From NCBI GenBank assembly GCA_964467785.1, contig CAYXVB010000049.1:1-22421 (forward strand): a DNA stretch of 22,421 bases, written 5' to 3'. This DNA is from CAYXVB01 sp964467785 (GTDB taxonomy: Bacteria > Bdellovibrionota > UBA1018). The notes under the pieces are model-generated. The model had not been told where the DNA came from, searched no databases, and saw nothing but the letters and a program-made list of their open reading frames with translations. Numbering within the stretch: the first letter of the stretch is position 1; every line of letters starts with the position of its first letter. This document shows, piece by piece, positions 7,625 through 17,330 of this stretch. The translations under genes were made by a program, and so were the position numbers.

Positions 7625-9850
7625 ATGAACACTGGAATCGGGGCGAAAGCCCGTTTTGACGCGATCCGTGAAGTGAACTGCCGCACCCCCCGGAAGTTTG
7701 ACCCCCCTCGGGACGAGAACGGTCGCCGGATGCGCGTGAGCGATTTTTACGGGGCGAACACCTTCGATATGCAGAAGATGAAAGAGAAGCTGCCGAAGGA
7801 TGTCTTCAATCACCTCACCGCCACCATCGAAAAGGGCAAGAAGCTCGACAAGGAAACCGCCAACACGATCGCTCATGCGATCAAGGAATGGTCGATGGCT
7901 CGTGGAGTGACTCATTTTTGCCATTGGTTTCAGCCTCAAACCGGCCTCACTGCCGAGAAGCACGACGCTTTCATCTCCTTCGATGACAATGGCAAGGCCA
8001 TTGAGAAGTTCACCGGCTCGCAACTGATCCAGTCCGAGCCTGACGCATCGAGCTTTCCCTCCGGCGGCATGCGCACTACCTTCGAGGCCCGCGGATACAC
8101 CGCCTGGGATCCTTCGAGCCCGGTGTTCATCGTCGAGCATGCCAACGGCAAGACCCTTTGTATTCCGTCGGTGTTCATCAGCTACCATGGTGACGCGCTG
8201 GACGAAAAAACGGGTCTCCTGCGTTCGATGGAAGTCCTTTCCAACAGGGCCGTCAGCCTCCTGCACCTCATTGGTGAAACGGGCGTCAAGCGCATCGTCA
8301 CGACCCTCGGCGTCGAGCAGGAGTACTTCCTGATCGACCGTGCGTTTGCCAGTCTCCGCCCCGACCTGGTCATGAGCGGCCGTACCTTGATCGGCGGCCA
8401 GCCGCCCAAGGGTCAGCAGCTCGAGGACCATTACTTCGGCTCGATCCCGGCTCGCGCGCTCGCCTTCATGTCCGAAGTGGAATACGAGCTGTACAAGCTG
8501 GGCGTGCCCGCCAAGACCCGCCATAACGAAGTGGCTCCAAGCCAGTTCGAAACAGCGCCGATCTTCGAAGAAGCCAACCTCGCGACCGACCACAACATGC
8601 TCACCATGGAAGTGCTCCGCAAGGTGGCCCAGCGCCACAACTTCTCCATGCTCCTGCATGAGAAGCCCTTTGCCGGCGTCAACGGCAGCGGCAAGCACAA
8701 TAACTGGTCCTTGAGCGTCTCGGCCTCCGGCCCGGATCTCGATGGCGAAAACCTGCTCGATCCCGGCAAGACTCCGCATGAGAACCTGCGCTTCCTGCTG
8801 GTCTTGGCTTCGGTGCTCAAGGGCGTTCACAAGCACGCGGGCATGCTCCGCGCCGGCATCGCGTCCTCGGGGAACGATCACCGCCTCGGCGCCAATGAAG
8901 CTCCCCCGGCGATCATCTCGGTGTTCCTGGGAGACCAGCTCAACCGCATCTGCAATGAGCTCGAAAAGGGCCTCGCTGGTACCAGCGGCGAAGCGGCTGT
9001 GATCAAGCTCGGCGTCAACAAGATCCCGGAAGTCTCCAAGGACAACACGGACCGCAACCGCACTTCGCCGTTCGCTTTCACCGGCAACAAGTTCGAGTTC
9101 CGCGCCGTGGGCGCCTCGGCTTCAACCGCGTTTCCGGTCACTTTGCTCAACGCGGCCGCGGCCGACGGCATGGACGAGGTGGCTGCGATCCTCAAAACGA
9201 AGCTGGCCGCGAAAACCCCGGTGGAGAACGCGATCCTCGAGACCGTACGCGAAGTGATCATCGCCACCAAGGCCATCCGCTTCGAAGGCAACAACTACTC
9301 CGATGAATGGGTCAAGGAAGCCGAGAAGCGCGGTCTTCCCCATCTTCGCAAGACCCCGGAGGCGTTGGCGGAGATTGTTTCCGACAGCTCGAAGAAGTTG
9401 CTCACCAGCCTGGGCATCTTCTCCGAAGCCGAAGTGGTATCGCGTTATCATGTCCGCACTGAGCGTTACGTCAAGAACCTCTTCATCGAGGTCGACACGC
9501 TCCGCCACATGATCGACACCATGATTCTGCCAGCGGGCTACGCCTACCATCTGTCGCTCGCGCAGGGCGTCGCCTCAGCCAAAGCCGCGGGCGTGACCGC
9601 TCCGCAGGCGGAGATGCTCTCCAGGGTCAGCGGCATTCTGGGCACCCTGCAATCCAAGCGCGCCCAGCTCGAGACTTTGTTCCACAAAGTCGAGACTCTC
9701 GGCACCGAGGAAGAGAAGGCGGCTTTGCTCTCGCGCGAGGTATCAACGTGCATGGCGGAAATCCGCGGACTGAGTGACGAGCTAGAAGCCGTGGTCGCCG
9801 ACGACTTCTGGCCGCTGCCCAAGTATCGCGAAATGCTGTTCCTGGCTTGA
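7625..9850 (+). CDS. glnN: Type III glutamine synthetase (GSIII)
   Basis: This enzyme makes glutamine from glutamate, ammonia and ATP in the cytoplasm. At 741 residues it matches the large GSIII class (about 700-730) and not GSI/GSII (about 350-470). Landmarks include the N-terminal GSIII segment with GMRTTFEARGYTAWDPSSP, the catalytic-core EQEYF at about 231-235, RHNEVAPSQFETAP, the NGSGKHNNWSL segment at about 353-363, and GNDHRLGANEAPPA, followed by the long GSIII C-terminal domain. The start is ATG 7625 with AGGAG six bases upstream. It appears monocistronic: an AT-rich leader precedes it and a strong terminator begins 6 bases after its stop. No PII or ammonium-transporter gene is adjacent. 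GSIII is known from Bacteroidetes, some cyanobacteria and scattered other lineages. All core motifs look intact. Confidence 0.95.
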   Translation: MNTGIGAKARFDAIREVNCRTPRKFDPPRDENGRRMRVSDFYGANTFDMQKMKEKLPKDVFNHLTATIEKGKKLDKETANTIAHAIKEWSMARGVTHFCHWFQPQTGLTAEKHDAFISFDDNGKAIEKFTGSQLIQSEPDASSFPSGGMRTTFEARGYTAWDPSSPVFIVEHANGKTLCIPSVFISYHGDALDEKTGLLRSMEVLSNRAVSLLHLIGETGVKRIVTTLGVEQEYFLIDRAFASLRPDLVMSGRTLIGGQPPKGQQLEDHYFGSIPARALAFMSEVEYELYKLGVPAKTRHNEVAPSQFETAPIFEEANLATDHNMLTMEVLRKVAQRHNFSMLLHEKPFAGVNGSGKHNNWSLSVSASGPDLDGENLLDPGKTPHENLRFLLVLASVLKGVHKHAGMLRAGIASSGNDHRLGANEAPPAIISVFLGDQLNRICNELEKGLAGTSGEAAVIKLGVNKIPEVSKDNTDRNRTSPFAFTGNKFEFRAVGASASTAFPVTLLNAAAADGMDEVAAILKTKLAAKTPVENAILETVREVIIATKAIRFEGNNYSDEWVKEAEKRGLPHLRKTPEALAEIVSDSSKKLLTSLGIFSEAEVVSRYHVRTERYVKNLFIEVDTLRHMIDTMILPAGYAYHLSLAQGVASAKAAGVTAPQAEMLSRVSGILGTLQSKRAQLETLFHKVETLGTEEEKAALLSREVSTCMAEIRGLSDELEAVVADDFWPLPKYREMLFLA

Positions 9851-9856
9851 TCGGTT

Positions 9857-9893
9857 CCCGCTTTCCGGAAGGAACCGGAAAGCGGGGCTTTTT
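9857..9893 (+). terminator. Rho-independent terminator after glnN
   Basis: A perfect 12-bp stem, CCCGCTTTCCGG at 9857-9868 and CCGGAAAGCGGG at 9875-9886, encloses a 6-base loop (AAGGAA). A T-run follows at 9889-9893. It begins 6 bases after the glnN stop. The stem and T-run are classic for intrinsic termination and this is the clearest terminator in the window. Confidence 0.93.
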
Positions 9894-9922
9894 CATTGAC
9901 CCGGAACATTCCGGTATGAGTA

Positions 9923-10282
9923 ATGGTGGGAATGAGTCTCCGGCACGCCCTCATGAATCGGCTGAGAGAATGGTACGGCCGCAACGTGGTCAGGCCGGGC
10001 CTCGTGGGCCAGGTCCTGCGCAAGACCCGTCGCTTTTGGCTCGGGACCTTTAAGCCCGAGTATGTCCTGCGGTCGATCATCGAGAACCGTACTGGGGACT
10101 GCCATCGGTGCGGGGCCTGTTGCGAGCTGGTTTACCGCTGCCCTTTTTTGGGCCGAGACGCCCATGACTTGCCTTACTGCAGGGTGTATGGGGATCTGCG
10201 GCCGGCCAACTGCCGGAATTATCCTTTTGACGCCATTGATTCCGAGGTGGCGCAGTGCGGTTTCCGCTTCAAGGACCGTTGA
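9923..10282 (+). CDS. YkgJ-family Cys-cluster (zinc/iron-binding) protein
   Basis: A 119-residue protein with eight cysteines at about 60, 63, 66, 67, 73, 86, 97 and 112. The arrangement CHRCGACC...CPF...YCRVYGDLRPANCRNYP...CGF is the signature of the YkgJ/UPF0153 family, annotated as putative zinc- or iron-chelating (possibly Fe-S) proteins of unknown function. The N-terminal 55 residues are basic and helical-looking, without a membrane segment. The start is uncertain: ATG 9923, 9932 and 9953 are all in frame and none has a strong ribosome site. It begins about 30 bases after the glnN terminator and ends 14 bases before ribF, so it is probably cotranscribed with ribF. I cannot assign a substrate. 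Confidence 0.82.
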   Translation: MVGMSLRHALMNRLREWYGRNVVRPGLVGQVLRKTRRFWLGTFKPEYVLRSIIENRTGDCHRCGACCELVYRCPFLGRDAHDLPYCRVYGDLRPANCRNYPFDAIDSEVAQCGFRFKDR

Positions 10283-10296
10283 CTGGCTGATCGAGC

Positions 10297-11265
10297 ATGA
10301 GTACGGCAATGAAAATTCTCCATGGAGTGAACGCATCCGTCCCTGAGGCCGTGAGCAGGGGTACGGTGGTCGCGCTCGGCAACTTTGACGGAGTCCATCT
10401 CGGACATCGCGCGATCCTATCGAAAGCTGTCGCGCAGGCGGCTCATCTTGGCGTGATGCCGGCAGTGTTCACCTTTTGGCCTCATCCGCAACTGGTGCTT
10501 CGACCCGCTGAGCCGAATCAGGCGCCGGCCAAGGAATTGCTTTGCATGCGGGAGGAGCGCGCTGACCTCATCGCCGGCCTGGGCGTCGAGCTCCTGGTTG
10601 AGCAGCCTTTTGACGCCTCCTTCGCGTCGATGGAGCCGGCCCGGTTTTTTCGCGATATCCTCGTGCGCGGTCTCGGCGCGCGGGCCATCGTGGTCGGCTT
10701 TGACTTCGCTTTCGGCAGAGGGCGGTCGGGTAACACGGAGCTGCTGGGCGATTTGTGCCGGGAAGCCGGCGTCCAATTGACCGTGGTTCAGGCGCTCGCG
10801 GCTGAAGGGGGCCCGATTTCCAGCTCGCGCATCCGCGGTTTGCTCTCCGCGGGAGACGTGGAAACCGCGGCCAAGCTCCTTGGGTCGAGATTCTTCTATC
10901 GCGGAACTATCGTGCACGGGGATGGCCGCGGCGATCGCATCGGTATTCCGACGGCCAATTTATTGATGCCCGCCAAGATCCGTCTGCCTAACGGAGTGTA
11001 TGCGACGTTGTCTTATCTCGGCGATTCGCGCAAAGCTATTCCTTCAGTCACCAACGTCGGCGTAAGGCCAACGTTCCATGTCGATCCTACGAATCCCGTG
11101 ATCGAGACCCATTTTTTGCGCTCCTCGGGCAACGTCTATGACGAGCGGCTGACAGTTGAGTTTGTCACGCGAATCCGCGAGGAGAGACGCTTCTCGGGAG
11201 TCGACGAGCTCAAGATCCGCATCGCGCAGGATATCGCCGAAGCCCGGAAAGTTTTGCCGAATTGA
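10297..11265 (+). CDS. ribF: Bifunctional riboflavin kinase/FAD synthetase RibF
   Basis: RibF phosphorylates riboflavin to FMN and then adenylylates FMN to FAD. At 322 residues it is of normal length. The N-terminal nucleotidyltransferase domain has GNFDGVHLGH at 28-37 (the HxGH-type ATP site) and SSSRIR at about 175-180. The C-terminal kinase domain has GDRIGIPTANL at about 212-222, then NGVYA and TNVGVRPTF. All expected motifs are present, so both activities should be retained. The start is ATG 10297; a second in-frame ATG (10309, MKIL) is possible, and neither has a strong ribosome site. It follows the YkgJ-like gene by 14 bases. Its stop codon overlaps a candidate promoter for pilB. Confidence 0.95.
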   Translation: MSTAMKILHGVNASVPEAVSRGTVVALGNFDGVHLGHRAILSKAVAQAAHLGVMPAVFTFWPHPQLVLRPAEPNQAPAKELLCMREERADLIAGLGVELLVEQPFDASFASMEPARFFRDILVRGLGARAIVVGFDFAFGRGRSGNTELLGDLCREAGVQLTVVQALAAEGGPISSSRIRGLLSAGDVETAAKLLGSRFFYRGTIVHGDGRGDRIGIPTANLLMPAKIRLPNGVYATLSYLGDSRKAIPSVTNVGVRPTFHVDPTNPVIETHFLRSSGNVYDERLTVEFVTRIREERRFSGVDELKIRIAQDIAEARKVLPN

Positions 11266-11290
11266 CAATATTTGTTAGCGACGTGACCAT
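11262..11290 (+). promoter_or_regulatory. Candidate sigma70 promoter for pilB operon
   Basis: A perfect -35 hexamer, TTGACA (11262-11267), overlaps the ribF stop codon. With a 17-base spacer the -10 position is GACCAT (11285-11290), matching the consensus at only three positions, though these include the A at position 2 and the final T. The local sequence is AT-rich compared with the genes around it. The pilB start at 11343 is about 50 bases downstream, with GGGGAG at 11332-11337 as ribosome site. The weak -10 keeps confidence low. Confidence 0.35.
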
Positions 11291-11342
11291 GAATCAAGTG
11301 CCAGTAGGCCGGATTCAAAGTCCCTGAGGATGGGGAGCGTTC

Positions 11343-13064
<1,722 letters not shown>

Positions 13065-13067
13065 CGG

Positions 13068-14180
13068 ATGCCCAAGATCGGACTCTCCGCGCTGCTTAAA
13101 ACAATGGTCGATCAGGGGGCTTCGGACCTTCACATCACCGTGGGTACGCCGCCTCAATTCCGCATCGAAGGCTCGATGGTCAAGGTCAAGATGGACGCCC
13201 TTTCGGCCGTCGACACCAAGGATCTTTGCTACGCCGTGCTCAACGACGCGCAGAAGGCGGAGTTCGAAAAGAATTTCGAGATCGACTTCTCATTCGGCAT
13301 TCGGGACGTCGCCCGCTTCCGCGGCAACCTCTTTTATCAGCGCGGCGGCGTTGCCGGGGTCTTTCGCCGAATTCCGCTGGATATTCCTGATTTCGACACA
13401 TTGCGCCTCCCCGAAGTGCTCCGGCGAGTCATTCGCCGCCCCAACGGCCTAGTGCTCGTCACAGGTCCGACTGGTTCGGGCAAATCGACGACGCTCGCGT
13501 CGTTGCTCGACATCCTCAATCGGGAGGAGCACGGCCACATCCTCACCATCGAGGATCCGATCGAGTTCATCCATCCGCACAAGGCGTGCATCGTCAATCA
13601 ACGCGAAGTCGGGGTGGATACCAAAGGGTTCGCCCACGCCCTGAAGCGAGTGCTGCGCCAGGACCCCGATTACATTCTGGTCGGGGAGCTTAGAGACACG
13701 GAGACCATCGAAATGGCGCTCTCCATGGCGGAAACCGGCCATCTCGTGTTCGCGACCCTGCACACCAATGGCGCGATTCAGACGATCAATCGCGTAATCA
13801 ACGTGTTTCCGCCGCATCATCAGGCGCAGATCCGACAGATCCTTTCCTTCGTGCTCCAAGCGGTCGTCTCGCAGCAGCTGATCAGCAAGAGCTATGAGCA
13901 CGGCCGGGTGATGGCTTGCGAGGTGATGATTCCCAACGTCGCTATTCGAAACCTGATCCGCGAGGATAAGATCCATCAGATCTACACAATGATGCAGGCC
14001 GGCCAGGTCGAGACAGGCATGGTGACGATGAATCAGTATCTCTCCGCGCTGGTGCGCAAAGGGGTGCTTTCCAAGGAGCACGCCTTGGAAGTGAGCTATA
14101 TGCCGGACGAGTTGGTGCAGGTCCTCAAGTCCATCTCAACCAATCCGCCGCGTGGCGAGCGCAAGCGCGGTTCGGAGTGA
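13068..14180 (+). CDS. pilT: PilT, twitching motility retraction ATPase
   Basis: PilT is the hexameric ATPase that depolymerises the pilus and powers retraction (twitching). The 370-residue protein has the N-terminal PAS-like region with GASDLHITVG (17-26), Walker A GPTGSGKST (133-141), an Asp box (TIEDPIEF), a Walker B (DPDYILVGELRD), a His box (GHLVFATLHTNG) and the retraction-specific AIRNLIRE motif at 292-299, which is intact. No zinc tetracysteine is present, as expected. It follows pilB by 3 bases and precedes pilC by 8, so the three are one transcription unit. A PilU-type paralogue is less likely given the adjacency to pilB and pilC. Confidence 0.96.
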   Translation: MPKIGLSALLKTMVDQGASDLHITVGTPPQFRIEGSMVKVKMDALSAVDTKDLCYAVLNDAQKAEFEKNFEIDFSFGIRDVARFRGNLFYQRGGVAGVFRRIPLDIPDFDTLRLPEVLRRVIRRPNGLVLVTGPTGSGKSTTLASLLDILNREEHGHILTIEDPIEFIHPHKACIVNQREVGVDTKGFAHALKRVLRQDPDYILVGELRDTETIEMALSMAETGHLVFATLHTNGAIQTINRVINVFPPHHQAQIRQILSFVLQAVVSQQLISKSYEHGRVMACEVMIPNVAIRNLIREDKIHQIYTMMQAGQVETGMVTMNQYLSALVRKGVLSKEHALEVSYMPDELVQVLKSISTNPPRGERKRGSE

Positions 14181-14188
14181 GGTGACCC

Positions 14189-15415
14189 ATGGCTGAGTAC
14201 ACCTATACAGGCATCGACAAATCAGGGCAGAAAGTAACCGGGCGGGTGGATGCCCCGACCGAGGGTGATCTGCGGATGATCCTCAGGGGCAAGGGCATCC
14301 GGCCGGTCCGAATCGACCTAACGATGGCCAAGGGGGGCGGTCTCGCGACCCTGCTAACGGGCTTCTCAAAAGCCAATGCCACAGTTCCTTTCGAGATCGT
14401 GATCATGTTCACCCGCCAGCTGCAGCTGCTGATCTCCTCGGGCGTGCCGCTTTTGCAGGGGCTCGGCATCCTGCATGAGCAGCAGCAAAACCGCGTCTTC
14501 AAAAGCATCGTCGGGGAGATGAAGGACAAGGTCTCGCAGGGCGCGTACTTTTGGGAAGTGCTGGTTTCGTATCCCCGGATCTTTCCCAAGCTGTTTGTCG
14601 CGCTGATCCGCGCGGGCGAATCTTCCGGTTCGATGGACTCCATGCTCAAGAGACTCACCAAGTACATGGAGAATTCCCAGCGCATGATACGCATGCTGAA
14701 AAGCGCGATGTCCTACCCGATCATCGTCACGGCCATCGGGGGAGGGGTCATCGCGCTGATGCTCATCTTCGTCATTCCTAAGTTCGAGGAGATGCTCTCC
14801 ACCAGCGGCCAGAAGTTACCGGAGGTCACTCAGTTTGTCATCGACGCCTCGCATTTCATGGTCAATCACTTGATGATCATCCTGGCGAGCGCCGTCGGTG
14901 GTGGCTACATGCTCAAACGGTACGTGGAAACGGCCGAGGGGCGGGCCATGCTGGATCGCCTTACCTTCAATGCGCCGCTTTTCGGAGAGTTGATCCGCAA
15001 GTCCGGCACCGCCCGCTTTTGCCGGACGCTCAACACGCTCCTGATTTCGGGCGTCAACGTGGTGGATGCGATCGACATCTGCCGGGCCACCATCGATAAC
15101 GTGGTCCTCGAAGAGGCGGTCACCAAGATTCGGGGCGAGATCGAGAGCGGTCAAACCCTCGGGTCCGTGCTTGGACGACTGGGCGTGTTCCCCCGCATGG
15201 CGGTCGAGATGATCAGCGTCGGCGAGAGTACCGGTAATCTCGACAAGATGCTGGAAAAGGTCGCCGATTTCTACGAAGATGAGGTCGAGATCATAGTCGG
15301 CGGCATGAGTAAGCTGATCGAACCCTTCGTCCTGGTATTTCTCGGGACCACCGTCGGCGGAATGATGATCGCAATGTATATGCCGATTTTCAAGTTGGCG
15401 GGAGGCGTCGATTGA
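14189..15415 (+). CDS. pilC: PilC, inner-membrane platform protein
   Basis: PilC is the polytopic membrane platform that couples PilB/PilT to pilin insertion or extraction. The protein has 408 residues, the usual length. It begins with the MAEYTYTGIDKSG segment typical of the family, followed by two T2SSF repeats (about 70-195 and 273-398), each with the recurring LLISSGV/LLISGVN and GES(S/T)G signatures. Hydrophobic helices lie at about 176-196, 222-241 and 378-398. The start is ATG 14189 with AGGTGA upstream. The stop codon overlaps the TTG start of the following activator gene (TTGA at 15412-15415), so translational coupling is likely. Confidence 0.95.
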   Translation: MAEYTYTGIDKSGQKVTGRVDAPTEGDLRMILRGKGIRPVRIDLTMAKGGGLATLLTGFSKANATVPFEIVIMFTRQLQLLISSGVPLLQGLGILHEQQQNRVFKSIVGEMKDKVSQGAYFWEVLVSYPRIFPKLFVALIRAGESSGSMDSMLKRLTKYMENSQRMIRMLKSAMSYPIIVTAIGGGVIALMLIFVIPKFEEMLSTSGQKLPEVTQFVIDASHFMVNHLMIILASAVGGGYMLKRYVETAEGRAMLDRLTFNAPLFGELIRKSGTARFCRTLNTLLISGVNVVDAIDICRATIDNVVLEEAVTKIRGEIESGQTLGSVLGRLGVFPRMAVEMISVGESTGNLDKMLEKVADFYEDEVEIIVGGMSKLIEPFVLVFLGTTVGGMMIAMYMPIFKLAGGVD

Positions 15416-16515
15416 GCTCATCAGGCACCGTCAGGAAAATCGTCGGCGATTCGAACGCGGTCCATGATCTTCTCAAGATGATCGCCAAGGTGGCTCCGGC
15501 CAAGACCAACGTCCTGATCATCGGCGAGAGCGGCACCGGCAAAGAGCTCGTCGCCCGGATGATCCATGATTCAGGACCGCTCAAGGATAAGGCTTTCGTG
15601 CCGGTCAATTGCGGTGCGATTCCCGAGACACTGATCGAGAGCGAGATGTTCGGCCATCGTCGAGGCAGCTTTACCGGCGCGGTAGCCGAGAAGGCGGGCC
15701 TTTTCGAGACCGCGCACGGCGGAACGCTTTTTCTCGACGAAGTGGGCGAGCTCCCGCTTTCGATGCAGGTCAAGCTGCTGAGGGCGATCCAGGAGCGTTG
15801 CTTTCGCAAGGTCGGCGGCAACGAGGATATCAAGGTCGACGTCCGCATCATCGCCGCCACCAATCGTGATCTCGAGGCGGCTGTGCGCAAAGGGACCTTT
15901 CGGGAAGATCTCTACTACCGACTCAATGTGATCCTTCTCAAGACGCCCCCGCTTCGAGAGCGGCAGGGGGACGTCCGCATCCTTGCCGAGCACTTTCTCC
16001 GCAAGTGCGCCGGCAAGCTCAAGACCTGCCCCAAAGGCTTTGACCCTGATGCAATGGTAGCCCTCGAGGCTTATGAGTGGCCCGGCAATGTCCGCGAACT
16101 GGAAAACGTGATCGAACGCGCCGCTACGCTGGAGACCAACGACACCGTTACTTTGGCAAATCTTCCGACCGCGGTGCAGGCCGCGTACGAGCGGGCTCGG
16201 GCCGCGGTCTCGGGTGCGAGCCGGGCCATGGAGCGCAGGCTTGTCCAGGAAAGGGGCGGGACCGGCGCCTCCGGCGACGGCTCGAAGATGGGGCTCCGGC
16301 TTCCGGCCGCGGATTTTTCGAACGGGCCGCTTCCGCTTGACGAGATCCTGGCCGAGGCGGAGAGAGTTTATCTCGAGGCCGCGCTGGCCCAGTCGGGCGG
16401 GGTCAAGAAGAAGGCTGCCGCGCTTCTCGGCATCACGTTTCGAAGCATTCGCTACCGCCTGAGCAAGCTTGGTCTGGATTCGGGCGGCGATTCCTCTGGC
16501 GAGTCCGAAGAATGA
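15412..16515 (+). CDS. Sigma54-dependent activator lacking a receiver domain (PilR-like core)
   Basis: A 367-residue enhancer-binding protein with only the AAA+ and DNA-binding parts. The AAA+ domain starts almost at residue 8. It shows Walker A GESGTGKE (38-45), the sigma54-contact loop GSFTGA (85-90; GAFTGA is commoner), Walker B GGTLFLDE (103-110), sensor 1 AATNRDL (148-154), the arginine-finger segment REDLYYRLN (164-172) and sensor 2 WPGNVREL (223-230). A Gly/Ser/Arg-rich linker (about 262-300) leads to a Fis-type helix-turn-helix (about 330-354). The start is TTG 15412, overlapping the pilC stop, with GGAGG at 15401-15405. No phospho-receiver domain is present or could fit, because pilC is directly upstream. 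Position in the pilus operon suggests a PilR-like regulator of pilin genes; the control input is unknown. Confidence 0.92.
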   Translation: MSSSGTVRKIVGDSNAVHDLLKMIAKVAPAKTNVLIIGESGTGKELVARMIHDSGPLKDKAFVPVNCGAIPETLIESEMFGHRRGSFTGAVAEKAGLFETAHGGTLFLDEVGELPLSMQVKLLRAIQERCFRKVGGNEDIKVDVRIIAATNRDLEAAVRKGTFREDLYYRLNVILLKTPPLRERQGDVRILAEHFLRKCAGKLKTCPKGFDPDAMVALEAYEWPGNVRELENVIERAATLETNDTVTLANLPTAVQAAYERARAAVSGASRAMERRLVQERGGTGASGDGSKMGLRLPAADFSNGPLPLDEILAEAERVYLEAALAQSGGVKKKAAALLGITFRSIRYRLSKLGLDSGGDSSGESEE

Positions 16516-17330
16516 ATCTCTTTGAGCGACTCCAGGAAGTTCCGGCTCTGGCTTATGCGTTCAGCGCCGCTCTTGGACTGATCATCGGCAGTTTTCTAAA
16601 CGTGGTCATCGCCCGATTGCCCGAGGACAAGTCGGTCGTTCGACCCGGGAGCCGGTGTCCCAAATGCGGAAAGAGCATAGCCTGGTACGACAATGTGCCG
16701 GTCCTCAGTTGGCTGTTGCTGCGCGGCAAGTGTCGGAGCTGCGCCGCTCCGATATCCCCACGTTATCCTCTGGTTGAGCTGCTGACCGCCCTCGTGTTCG
16801 TGGCCGTCTTTCACCGGCAGGGCTGGGGCGTCCATCTCCTGGTCCGAGGATGGCCCCTCGTTGCCATTCTGATCGCGGTCACTTTTATCGATCTGGATCA
16901 CCGGATCATCCCCGACGAGCTCAGCCTCGGGGGCCTGGCCTTGGGGCTGGCTACCTGCTGGTTGGATCCGGATCGGACCTGGCTCGAGTGCGTGGGTGGC
17001 GCGGCGTTGGGTTACGGACTGTTCTTTGGGATCGCCTGGATCTATCTCCAGACCACAGGACGTTCGGGACTGGGCGGCGGCGATATCAAGCTGCTCGCCA
17101 TGCTCGGAGCATTCATGGGACCGGTCGGGGTTTTCACGACGATCATGGTCAGCTCCCTAGGGGGAAGTCTTGTCGGCATCGCCTGGGGCTTGTACTTACG
17201 GAGCCGAGGCCGCCGAAAAAGGCGGATGATGAAGCTGGCGATTCCCTATGGACCTTTTCTCGTGATCGGAGCACTCTACTACTATCTCTTTGACGGTGGA
17301 TTATGGCTCCGATTTATGACACCGACCTAG
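16512..17330 (+). CDS. pilD: PilD, prepilin peptidase/N-methyltransferase
   Basis: PilD cleaves the leader of type IV prepilins at the cytoplasmic face of the inner membrane and methylates the new N-terminus. The protein has 272 residues. The N-terminal part has ALGLIIGSFLNVVIARLP and the zinc-binding cysteine pairs C49-x2-C52 and C74-x2-C77 of the methyltransferase loop. Several hydrophobic helices follow. The aspartyl-protease pair is present: D127 in FIDLDHRIIPDE and D191 in GGGDIK, 64 residues apart as in characterised PilD/TcpJ enzymes. The ATG start overlaps the activator stop (ATGA at 16512-16515). Its 3' end overlaps the next gene by 28 bases. Both activities are predicted to be functional. 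Confidence 0.95.
   Translation: MNLFERLQEVPALAYAFSAALGLIIGSFLNVVIARLPEDKSVVRPGSRCPKCGKSIAWYDNVPVLSWLLLRGKCRSCAAPISPRYPLVELLTALVFVAVFHRQGWGVHLLVRGWPLVAILIAVTFIDLDHRIIPDELSLGGLALGLATCWLDPDRTWLECVGGAALGYGLFFGIAWIYLQTTGRSGLGGGDIKLLAMLGAFMGPVGVFTTIMVSSLGGSLVGIAWGLYLRSRGRRKRRMMKLAIPYGPFLVIGALYYYLFDGGLWLRFMTPT

Noticed and set aside
7601..8881. 426-codon minus-strand open frame
   Set aside because: Antisense shadow of glnN, caused by GC-rich third positions. The plus-strand motifs are unambiguous.
9847..10053. Small plus-strand ORF of 68 codons
   Set aside because: It overlaps the glnN terminator and the YkgJ-like gene, and the product is Pro/Arg-rich with no similarity I recognise.
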